From the NCBI GenBank assembly GCA_002308955.1, contig DBWJ01000073.1, positions 6,869-12,419 of the forward strand: DNA of 5,551 nt, read 5' to 3'. Of the stretch, positions 1 to 5,161 are shown in pieces. The position numbers and the translations under genes are program-made. The notes under the pieces were generated by a model. That model was not told the origin of the DNA, ran no database searches, and was given only the letters and a program-made list of their open reading frames with translations. Position 1 is the first letter of the stretch. Each line of letters opens with the position of its first letter. The stretch comes from Lachnoclostridium sp. UBA1241 (GTDB taxonomy: Bacteria > Bacillota > Clostridia > Lachnospirales > Lachnospiraceae).

Positions 1-1082
1 TCCGCCGCTGCCATATCCACAACTGCGAGCAGACCGGTATTGTAGGCCGCATGGGCGCCGTATTCTCGCTGATTGAGGATAACCACATCCATAACATCAA
101 CAACATGCAGCAGCTCGGCGGAGCGGAAATCTCCGGCATCAAGCTGCATGCGGCTATCGACGTTGTAATCCGCCGCAACCACATCCATCACAGCACGATG
201 GGCATCTGGTGCGACTGGGAGGCACAGGGTACGCGGATTTCGCAGAACCTTTTACATGACAACCAGCGTCCGGACTTCTGCACATGGGCAGAGGGCGGCA
301 TGGGCAGCCAGGACATCTTCGTTGAGGTCGGCCACGGCCCGACGCTTATCGACAACAACATTATGCTTTCAAAGGCATCGCTGATGATTGCGACCGAAAG
401 CGTGGCGATGGTTCATAACCTCGTGCTCGGCGCATTCCTGAATGTCGGCGGCGGCACGGGACTTCGTTACACGCCTTACCACATCCGTCACAGGACCGAA
501 GTGGCCGGTTTCATGACGATTCTGCACGGTGACGACCGGTTCTACAATAACATTTTCGTCCAGAAATACCCGATTATCGTGGATAAGGAAACCGGTGAGA
601 AGAAGGAGAAGGATTCCCTTGTCGGAACCTGGCAGTTTGACGATTATCCGACCTATGAGGAGTGGATTCCGAACTTCGAACTGGACAATCCGAAGCCGAG
701 CATGATGAAGCTTGCCCAATGGCATGAGAAAGAGCATCTTCCGGTTTGGGCATCGGGTAACGCTTATCTCGGCGGCGCGAAGAAGTGGAAGAAGGAAAAG
801 AACTGCCTCGTAGACAGCAAGGCAGAGATTAAGATCGAGCTGAAGGAGAAGAACGGTAAGTACACGCTCGAAACGAACCTGTACGACGTGATCGGAGACT
901 TCACCGCGGGCGTTATCGACAGCGATACGCTCGGCAAGGCATTCCAGCCCGAGCAGCGGTTCGAGAATCCGGACGGATCTACGATTACATTTGACCGGGA
1001 TTACTTCGGAGACAAGCGTGGCATCAACGTCCTTCCGGGACCTTTTGCAACGGCAGCAGCGCTCAAGAAGAAAGTCTGGTAG
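1..1082 (+). CDS. Right-handed parallel beta-helix protein, probable carbohydrate-active enzyme (5' partial)
   Basis: The reading frame is open from base 3 to the TAG at 1080-1082, giving 359 visible residues; the ATG at 51 is internal, because in-frame codons before it (RRCHIHNCEQTGIVGR) continue the same fold. The N-terminal half shows beta-helix coils with the recurring pattern I-x-x-N-x-I/L-H: DNHIHNI, RNHIHHS, QNLLHDN, DNNIM. These are the Asn-ladder turns of pectate-lyase-like folds. The stretch DIFVEVGHGPTLIDNNIMLS is reminiscent of large (about 600-700 aa) beta-helix proteins of gut Firmicutes and Bacteroidetes often placed near glycoside hydrolase families such as GH141; that family link is from memory and uncertain. 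The last 90 or so residues leave the coil pattern and may form a beta-sandwich. The substrate is unknown and no catalytic residue can be assigned. It converges on the ANTAR gene, is unrelated to the nitrogen operon, and any signal peptide would be off the left edge. Confidence 0.8.
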   Translation, partial: RRCHIHNCEQTGIVGRMGAVFSLIEDNHIHNINNMQQLGGAEISGIKLHAAIDVVIRRNHIHHSTMGIWCDWEAQGTRISQNLLHDNQRPDFCTWAEGGMGSQDIFVEVGHGPTLIDNNIMLSKASLMIATESVAMVHNLVLGAFLNVGGGTGLRYTPYHIRHRTEVAGFMTILHGDDRFYNNIFVQKYPIIVDKETGEKKEKDSLVGTWQFDDYPTYEEWIPNFELDNPKPSMMKLAQWHEKEHLPVWASGNAYLGGAKKWKKEKNCLVDSKAEIKIELKEKNGKYTLETNLYDVIGDFTAGVIDSDTLGKAFQPEQRFENPDGSTITFDRDYFGDKRGINVLPGPFATAAALKKKVW

Positions 1083-1126
1083 AAATAGAAATTTAAGTCT
1101 GGTAGAAATATAATCCGGTAGAGATT
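1072..1126. repeat. Tandem echo of the beta-helix gene 3' end
   Basis: The 16-base string AAGTCTGGTAGAAATA, which contains the last two codons and the TAG stop of the beta-helix gene, occurs at 1072-1087 and again without mismatch at 1095-1110. A third, degenerate copy lies at 1111-1126 (core TCCGGTAGAGAT; about 11 of 16 positions match). Start-to-start offsets are 23 and 16 bases. The repeats fill almost the whole 43-base convergent gap to the ANTAR stop codon. No GC-rich hairpin with a T-run is visible here, so neither convergent gene has an evident intrinsic terminator. Confidence 0.75.
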
Positions 1127-1710
1127 TATTGATACGTGCGGAGAATTTCCTCCGCAACCAAACGACGTGAGATACAACGGTCCATCGCCTGCTTTTCAAT
1201 GTAGCGATGGGCCGTTTGTTCGTCCATGGAAAGAGAAGAGATGAGCTGCCATTTGGCGCGGTTTACAAGACGGATTTCCTCCATCTTTTCTTCGACGGAG
1301 AGAGTCTTCTTCTCAAGTTTACGAAGCCGCTCGCGGGCAGACTGCATCCATTCAAGCGCTAAACTGAGGAGCGGCTGTGAAGTCGGCTTTGAGAGCGTGT
1401 AAACACCGTGCTCGACAACCTTCTCGCGGATGTCCGCATGATGCTCCGAAGGAACGAGCAGGAGGACCACCGTGCCGTTTAACTGTGCGGTATCGATGGC
1501 AAAACGGGTGCCGACCTCGTCGCTTAACGGCGCATTGATGATGACATAATCAAAATGCTGCTCATTCAGGCTGCGTCTTGCGGCGCTGATATTCGGAACG
1601 CTCAGGACGGGAGAGTAGCGCGCATCCGGTAACAGCTGCGAAAGCGCCGTATTGACCGGCGACTTTGCGGAAACGACAAGAACACTGTAAATCCGTTCCC
1701 TAAGGCTCAT
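1126..1710 (-). CDS. ANTAR-domain RNA-binding regulator with degenerate receiver domain
   Basis: This 194-residue protein is a likely transcription antitermination regulator of the nitrogen genes. Residues about 7-120 have the length and pattern of a CheY-like receiver (IYSVLVVS at strand 1, FDYVIINAPLSDEVG at strand 3, Lys108-Pro109 in LSKPT). The phospho-acceptor position is Asn59 and the acidic pair after strand 1 is absent, so it is probably a pseudo-receiver. A helical linker (125-150, rich in Lys/Glu/Arg) leads to the ANTAR domain at about 140-194, with NRAKWQLISSL, the QAMD turn and LVAEEILRTY at the end. Known ANTAR proteins bind paired RNA stem-loops with six-base loops and prevent termination. 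The ATG at 1710 is preferred over the GTG at 1716, because the GTG is part of the Shine-Dalgarno sequence. Its position after glnA is a common clostridial arrangement. The exact RNA targets are not visible here. Confidence 0.88.
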   Translation of the reverse strand: MSLRERIYSVLVVSAKSPVNTALSQLLPDARYSPVLSVPNISAARRSLNEQHFDYVIINAPLSDEVGTRFAIDTAQLNGTVVLLLVPSEHHADIREKVVEHGVYTLSKPTSQPLLSLALEWMQSARERLRKLEKKTLSVEEKMEEIRLVNRAKWQLISSLSMDEQTAHRYIEKQAMDRCISRRLVAEEILRTYQ

Positions 1711-1715
1711 ACGCA

Positions 1716-1722
1716 CTCCTTT
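1716..1722 (-). promoter_or_regulatory. Ribosome binding site of the ANTAR gene
   Basis: The minus strand reads AAAGGAG, then five bases (TGCGT), then the ATG at 1710-1708. The alternative GTG codon at 1716-1714 uses the last G of this site, so it cannot be served by it. This decides the start for ATG and shortens the longest open frame by two residues. Confidence 0.75.
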
Positions 1723-1724
1723 CT

Positions 1725-1737
1725 CCGGGTGTCCCGG
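1725..1737 (-). promoter_or_regulatory. Short GC hairpin directly ahead of the ANTAR ribosome binding site
   Basis: The minus strand has CCGGG-ACA-CCCGG, a perfect five-pair stem with a three-base loop, ending two bases before the AAAGGAG site. If the candidate promoter at 1745-1773 is used, the transcript would begin at about this hairpin. It could protect the 5' end or influence ribosome loading. Only the base pairing is seen; a function is inferred. Confidence 0.4.
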
Positions 1738-1744
1738 CTATTTT

Positions 1745-1773
1745 AGAATATTGGCGGAAAATGTAACAGGCAA
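1745..1773 (-). promoter_or_regulatory. Candidate sigma-A promoter for the ANTAR gene
   Basis: On the minus strand TTGCCT (1773-1768) is followed after exactly 17 bases by TATTCT (1750-1745). Each box matches the housekeeping consensus at four of six positions. The predicted start would be near 1738, about 28 bases before the ATG. It would allow the regulator to be made independently of the upstream operon. Moderate matches such as this occur by chance, so the call is tentative. Confidence 0.35.
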
Positions 1774-1804
1774 GGCGTTCTACTCGTGTAGTAAAACGCA
1801 GCCT
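1768..1804 (-). promoter_or_regulatory. Long hairpin between glnA and the ANTAR gene
   Basis: A ten-pair stem (1790-1799 with 1775-1784, one G-U pair in the minus-strand RNA) closes the five-base loop ACACG. Outside it AGGC and GCCT (1801-1804 and 1768-1771) add four more pairs across a small internal loop. No run of U follows on either strand, so it is not a classical intrinsic terminator. It could be a 3' end or processing structure that separates glnA from the ANTAR message. The loop is five rather than six bases and does not match the A-x-x-G-x-x hexaloop bound by ANTAR proteins. Confidence 0.5.
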
Positions 1805-1872
1805 CTCACAGTAATCACAAAGAGTTTTAGAAATCACCTCTTGCAGTAAGAAAGCGCTTACCTCTCGCAGTA
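1802..1872. repeat. Three imperfect copies of the glnA 3' end
   Basis: The minus strand contains TACTGCGAGAGG (1872-1861, the last four codons of glnA, Tyr-Cys-Glu-Arg, followed by TAA), TACTGCAAGAGG (1848-1837, followed by TGA) and TACTGTGAGAGG (1813-1802). The consensus is TACTGYRAGAGG, with start-to-start offsets of 24 and 35 bases. The first two copies also share T-x-A after the core and a TTTCT further on. They look like decayed tandem duplications of the gene end, or a short motif that happens to overlap it. Confidence 0.65.
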
Positions 1873-3069
1873 GATTGCAAGAATCTCTTCCGGAACATGC
1901 GCGCGGATAAAGTCGCTTTCCGCGGCAAGACGGCAGGCGTCCGGAAGATTCTCGGGGAGCTTCTCATAAGCGGCAAGGTCGGATGCCTTAGCGGTGTAGA
2001 GGTTGATGTCGGCAGCCGGCGGAAGTTCCAGATGATTGCGGTTTCCGTCAAGTCCCGCATAGATCAGAAGCGCGAAGGCAAGGTACGGATTGGCGCCCGG
2101 GTCGGGAGAGCGAAGCTCCGCGCGGCGGTATTCACCCTCCGCGGCCGGGATACGAATCAGCTGGGAACGGTTTTCCATGGACCAGCTGACATAACCGGGT
2201 GCCTTGCTCCGTCCGAGTCTACGGTAGGATTCCTCGGTCGGATTAAAAAATACCGTCATCGGCAGCATATGTTTCAAGATTCCGGCAAGCATCGGGCATA
2301 CCTCGGCTTCGCCGGATTTGTTTTTCAGGGAAATGTTGATGTGGAAGCCGTTGCCCGGTTCCTGTTCCATCGGCTTCGGCGAGAAATCCGCATACAACCC
2401 GTTCCTGACAGCAATCGTCTTTACGACACGGCGGAACATCATGACGTTGTCGGCGGCGGCTACCGGATCGGAGTAGCGGATATCAATCTCGTTCTGCCCG
2501 GGGCCGACCTCGTGGTGCGAGCTTTCCGGCTGAATCCCCATCTGTTCGAGAGTGAGGCAGACTTCACGCCGCACATTCTCTCCGCGGTCATCCGGAGCAA
2601 CATCCATGTAACCTGCGTTGTCGTAGGGAATCTTCGTGGGAGCCCCGTTTTCATCCAGCTTAAAGAGATAGAATTCCTGTTCCGCGCCGAAGCTGTACTC
2701 ATAGCCTGCTTCCTTCGCGTCCGCAACGGCTTTCTTCAAAAGCGTCCGCGTGTCGCACGCAAACGGCGTTCCGTCCGGCCAGGTAATCGAAGCGAACATC
2801 TGCATAACGCGGCCGTGCTCCGGTCTCCACGGAAGCGGTGTAAGCGTCTCCGGCTCCGGATGCAGGAACAGATCGCTTCGCGACTCATCTCCGAAGCCCG
2901 CGATAGCGGATGCGTCGATGGCAATTCCCTGCGTAAAAGCTCTTCGCAATTCATCCGGCATAATCGAAATGTTCTTCTGTCTGCCGAATACATCGCAAAA
3001 AGCGAGGCGGATGAATTTTACATCCTCCTCGCGCATGTATTGGATAACCTCGTCCATGGTGTAATTCAT
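1858..3069 (-). CDS. glnA: Type I glutamine synthetase, short clostridial form with atypical flap residue
   Basis: The family makes glutamine from glutamate, ammonia and ATP in the cytoplasm. The 403-residue product has the beta-grasp N-domain (about 1-100) and the catalytic domain. Expected ligands are present: Glu130/Glu132 (GAEQEFYLF), Glu187 and Glu194 in HHEVGPGQNEID, His243 in NGFHINIS, Arg284 (SYRRL), Arg301 and Arg306 (NRSQLIRIP), and Glu318/Arg320 in AELRSPDP. Two things are odd. The flap Glu of the family motif GYEAP (Glu327 in Salmonella, Glu304 in Bacillus subtilis) is Lys289 here (RSKAP). The protein also stops about 25-40 residues early, lacking the EW...V.PWE...Y tail; there is no tyrosine adenylylation motif. 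The start at 3069 has AGGAGG six bases ahead. It sits after the GXGXG gene and before the ANTAR gene, consistent with a GS-GOGAT operon. The family is certain; catalytic competence is uncertain. Confidence 0.93.
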   Translation of the reverse strand: MNYTMDEVIQYMREEDVKFIRLAFCDVFGRQKNISIMPDELRRAFTQGIAIDASAIAGFGDESRSDLFLHPEPETLTPLPWRPEHGRVMQMFASITWPDGTPFACDTRTLLKKAVADAKEAGYEYSFGAEQEFYLFKLDENGAPTKIPYDNAGYMDVAPDDRGENVRREVCLTLEQMGIQPESSHHEVGPGQNEIDIRYSDPVAAADNVMMFRRVVKTIAVRNGLYADFSPKPMEQEPGNGFHINISLKNKSGEAEVCPMLAGILKHMLPMTVFFNPTEESYRRLGRSKAPGYVSWSMENRSQLIRIPAAEGEYRRAELRSPDPGANPYLAFALLIYAGLDGNRNHLELPPAADINLYTAKASDLAAYEKLPENLPDACRLAAESDFIRAHVPEEILAIYCER

Positions 3070-3072
3070 TAG

Positions 3073-3106
3073 GGGCCTCCTTCTTCCTCAGAGCCCGAAG
3101 GCCCTG
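3073..3106 (-). promoter_or_regulatory. glnA leader: UUCG hairpin and alternative helix covering the ribosome binding site
   Basis: In the minus-strand RNA an eight-pair stem with one G-U pair (about 3107-3100 with 3095-3088) is capped by UUCG closed by C-G, an unusually stable tetraloop. AGGAGG (3081-3076) follows six bases later, then six bases to the ATG. The segment GGGCCUUC (3104-3097), which forms the left arm and the start of the loop, can instead pair contiguously over eight positions with GGAGGCCC (3080-3073), burying the ribosome binding site. The two folds exclude each other. The pairing is seen directly; a switching role is inferred. Confidence 0.45.
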
Positions 3107-3114
3107 ACTTATGC

Positions 3115-3138
3115 GGACCGCTCGCAGCGGTCTTTTTT
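3115..3138 (+). terminator. Intrinsic terminator facing the plus strand, between the GXGXG gene and glnA
   Basis: On the plus strand a perfect seven-pair stem, GACCGCT with AGCGGTC (3116-3122 and 3126-3132, loop CGC), plus a G-T closing pair, is followed at once by six T residues (3133-3138). For the minus-strand operon the same hairpin has the A-run in front and no U-run after it, so it should let operon transcription pass. Its T-run overlaps the stop codon of the GXGXG gene. No plus-strand gene ends here, so it would act on antisense RNA across glnA. Confidence 0.55.
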
Positions 3139-3856
3139 AATTTGCTACATACATCTGCCGGTAAGGGTTCCGGTTGTCCGGCGTCACAACCGTGAAAGGC
3201 GCTGAAAGCACTTCCTCGGCGGACAATCCGAAGGTTTTACAATAATCATCAAGATAGGGCTTCAGCTCGGCAAGATCCGCTTCCTCTGCGGGACGAGCCG
3301 TTACCTGTGCGGGAAATGTGATATCCTTACAGTCGGACCGCAGGAGCATCTTTCCGCCGTGCATTCCGGTGCAGGGGAAGTTTCCGACGATCCGTCCGTC
3401 GTTCTTCAGGTTCAGAACGACGATGATACCGCCCGCCTGGTACTCTCCGAGAAAGCTGCCCGCGTGACCGCCGATCACCATAACCGGGAATTTGTCGTGG
3501 TAGGCCTTCATATGAATGCCGGCACGGTATCCTGCATTACCCTGTACATAAATCCGGCCGCCGCGCATCGCGTAACCGGCAGCGTCGCCGATGTCCCCGT
3601 GTACCGCGATTAGGCCTTCGTTCATGGTGTCGCCGACGGCGTCCTGCGCATTGCCCGAAACGCTTATCGTCGCACCGTTCAGATAAGCGCCGAGCGCATT
3701 TCCCGGAACGCCTTCAAGTGTAAGCGAAATGCCGGACATTCCGGATGCGATGAACCGCTGACCGAGACATCCGTCCACGGTGCAGTCGCCGGAAGCGGCC
3801 CGAATGGCTTCATTCAATGCTTTATGGTCCAAACCCTGTGCATGTATCGTTGTCAT
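3137..3856 (-). CDS. GXGXG-motif protein, stand-alone C-terminal domain of the glutamate synthase large subunit
   Basis: This 239-residue protein is a separate version of the right-handed beta-helix domain that ends the glutamate synthase (GltB/alpha) subunit and is also found in formylmethanofuran dehydrogenase subunit C. Residues about 50-150 show successive coils spaced by G-x-x-x-G turns: GNALGAYLNGATISVSG, GNAQDAVGDTMNEGLIAVHG, GDIGDAAGYAMRGGRIYVQG, GNAGYRAGIHMK and GGHAGSFLGEYQAGG. The C-terminal part (about 185-239) is a helical tail. In fused enzymes this domain is structural and joins the amidotransferase and FMN domains. Here it probably assembles with those proteins, encoded off the right edge, and with the two redox genes beside it. 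It starts 2 bases after the oxidoreductase stop, with GGAGGT 11 bases ahead inside that gene, so translation is probably coupled. Confidence 0.87.
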   Translation of the reverse strand: MTTIHAQGLDHKALNEAIRAASGDCTVDGCLGQRFIASGMSGISLTLEGVPGNALGAYLNGATISVSGNAQDAVGDTMNEGLIAVHGDIGDAAGYAMRGGRIYVQGNAGYRAGIHMKAYHDKFPVMVIGGHAGSFLGEYQAGGIIVVLNLKNDGRIVGNFPCTGMHGGKMLLRSDCKDITFPAQVTARPAEEADLAELKPYLDDYCKTFGLSAEEVLSAPFTVVTPDNRNPYRQMYVAN

Positions 3857-3858
3857 AG

Positions 3859-5160
3859 TTATACCACACCTCCAAACTTTTTTCTACGATTTTCCGCGGA
3901 AAATGCTACGGTTGTTGCCGCGCGTTTCAAAAGTTCGAAATTCAGTTCCGAAAGCGGCGTCTGTTCGCGAATCAGAGCCGTGTAAATGCCTGCCCGTTCC
4001 TTGCATCCGATCAGCAGGAAGCCTTTGAGACGGTCATCCTTAATGTAGAGACGTTTGATCGAGTTCTCGGTTTTCTCCTCGTAGCATTCGCCTTCGTAAG
4101 CGCCTGCGGTCATCGCGTGAAGTCCGAAGAACCCGATGGAGTTCATCGGCATGCCGCGGTCGAAGATTTCCTCGCCGCCTGCCATGTTGACGCCGGCTGC
4201 GTGTCCCTGCATGTACGCGTTCGGGAAGATCGCAAGCACGCGGTTTGCACCGATGCTTAAGTCATATCCCTCCGCGCAGTCGCCCGCCGCGTAGATTCCG
4301 GGAACGGAAGTCGCAAGCTTTTCATCTACCACAATGCCGCGGTTTACGGTACCGCCGATTGCCTTCACAAGACCGATGTTCGCGCGGACACCCACGGCAA
4401 GCACCAGAACGTCGAAGGGAACTTCCGCGCCGCTCTTCATGTGAGCGACGTAGCATTTGCCGGAGGAAGCTTCGGAAGAACCGGATGCTTCGGAAGAAGT
4501 GTCAGCGGCTGAGGCGTCAGTCGCCTCGAATTTCGCCACGCTGTCACCAAGCAGGAAATGAATGCCCTGCTCTTCGAGGCAGTGCTGCATCAGCGCGGCA
4601 CACTCGTTATCGAGGATACTCGAGAGGACGCGGTCCGCAAGGTCGCAGACGGTGATGTCCTTTACGCGGCCGTAGATGCCTTCGGCACATTTGAGGCCGA
4701 TCAGACCGGCACCGACAATCAGAACGCGGGCATCTTTATCCAGTTCCTTTTCAAGCGCCAACGCATCGTCGAGCGTCAGGAAGGAGTACTTATTCGTAAC
4801 GGCATCGAGACCTTCCATCGGAGGGACGAAAGGCGTTGAGCCGGTAGCGACACAGATGCTGTCATAGGGAAGCGAAGAGCCGTCGGAAAGAAGCACCGTG
4901 GAGGTCTTTGGATGAATTTCCGTTACGGAGACGCCGTACAGAACCCGGGCGCCGTTCTTCTCATAGAAGTCCGGAGCGCGGTAGGCAATCTTCGTGAGGT
5001 CCGTCTTTCGCTCCAGATAGTAGGAGATGAGCGGGCGGCAGTAGACCTCGTGCTTCTCAAGGGATACGACGGTAATCTCGCCTTCGGTATCCACGGAGCG
5101 GATGCCTTCGATACAGCCGGCGGCTGCTACGCCGTTCCCGATAATCACATATCGTTTCAT
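3859..5160 (-). CDS. FAD-dependent NAD(P)-linked oxidoreductase of the split glutamate synthase cluster
   Basis: This 433-residue flavoprotein belongs to the pyridine nucleotide-disulfide oxidoreductase fold, closest in look to NADH:rubredoxin-reductase/NirB-type enzymes. It has the FAD dinucleotide motif G8-N-G10-x4-G15, CVATGS at 103-108, the NAD(P) motif G150-A-G152-L-I-G155, and the second FAD motif YAAGD at 290-294. The acidic Asp173 after the second strand of the NAD domain hints at NADH over NADPH, which is tentative. There is no redox-active CxxxxC pair. It probably passes electrons between NAD(P)H and the ferredoxin-like protein encoded 1 base upstream, feeding glutamate synthase. 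Residues about 213-234 form a Ser/Ala/Glu/Asp-rich insertion with the repeat SSEASG-SSEASS. The ATG at 5160 is chosen over the GTG at 5169, because the GTG lies inside the ribosome binding site GAGGTGA. Confidence 0.88.
   Translation of the reverse strand: MKRYVIIGNGVAAAGCIEGIRSVDTEGEITVVSLEKHEVYCRPLISYYLERKTDLTKIAYRAPDFYEKNGARVLYGVSVTEIHPKTSTVLLSDGSSLPYDSICVATGSTPFVPPMEGLDAVTNKYSFLTLDDALALEKELDKDARVLIVGAGLIGLKCAEGIYGRVKDITVCDLADRVLSSILDNECAALMQHCLEEQGIHFLLGDSVAKFEATDASAADTSSEASGSSEASSGKCYVAHMKSGAEVPFDVLVLAVGVRANIGLVKAIGGTVNRGIVVDEKLATSVPGIYAAGDCAEGYDLSIGANRVLAIFPNAYMQGHAAGVNMAGGEEIFDRGMPMNSIGFFGLHAMTAGAYEGECYEEKTENSIKRLYIKDDRLKGFLLIGCKERAGIYTALIREQTPLSELNFELLKRAATTVAFSAENRRKKFGGVV
4466..4501. 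repeat. 18-base tandem repeat inside the oxidoreductase gene
   Basis: Two adjacent 18-base units (4466-4483 and 4484-4501) match at 15 of 18 positions and share the perfect core GCTTCGGAAGAA at 4469-4480 and 4487-4498. On the coding strand they specify SSEASG followed by SSEASS. They form the middle of the low-complexity insertion, consistent with in-frame growth by replication slippage. Confidence 0.75.
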
Positions 5161-5161
5161 G

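Noticed and set aside
1083..1125. Bidirectional terminator between the convergent genes
   Set aside because: Only weak CTGG/CCGG pairing with a 12-base loop and scattered T or A runs are present; nothing meets the usual stem plus U-run pattern.
369..1199. 276-codon minus-strand frame opposite the beta-helix gene
   Set aside because: It overlaps two well-supported genes and has low-complexity Arg/Leu-rich content typical of a shadow frame.
1717..1857. Extension of glutamine synthetase by a -1 frameshift near its end
   Set aside because: One alternative frame is open through the whole gap to the ANTAR gene, but its roughly 50-residue translation lacks the EW...V.PWE...Y tail of the family, and an open run of this length is not surprising by chance.
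1897..3072. 391-codon open frame on the plus strand opposite glnA
   Set aside because: It lies entirely antisense to a clear glutamine synthetase, its translation resembles no family I know and is Arg-rich as coding shadows are, and no convincing ribosome binding site was noted. Kept only as context for the plus-facing terminator.
3070..3136. ANTAR-type paired hexaloop antitermination element before glnA
   Set aside because: There are two tandem hairpins, but their loops are GCG (or UGCGA) and UUCG, not six-base loops with A at position 1 and G at position 4, and no U-run follows in the operon direction. The real target is more likely upstream of the operon, outside the window.
4245..4655. 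136-codon plus-strand frame within the oxidoreductase region
   Set aside because: Extremely Arg/Pro/Ser-rich translation antisense to a conserved flavoprotein; a shadow.
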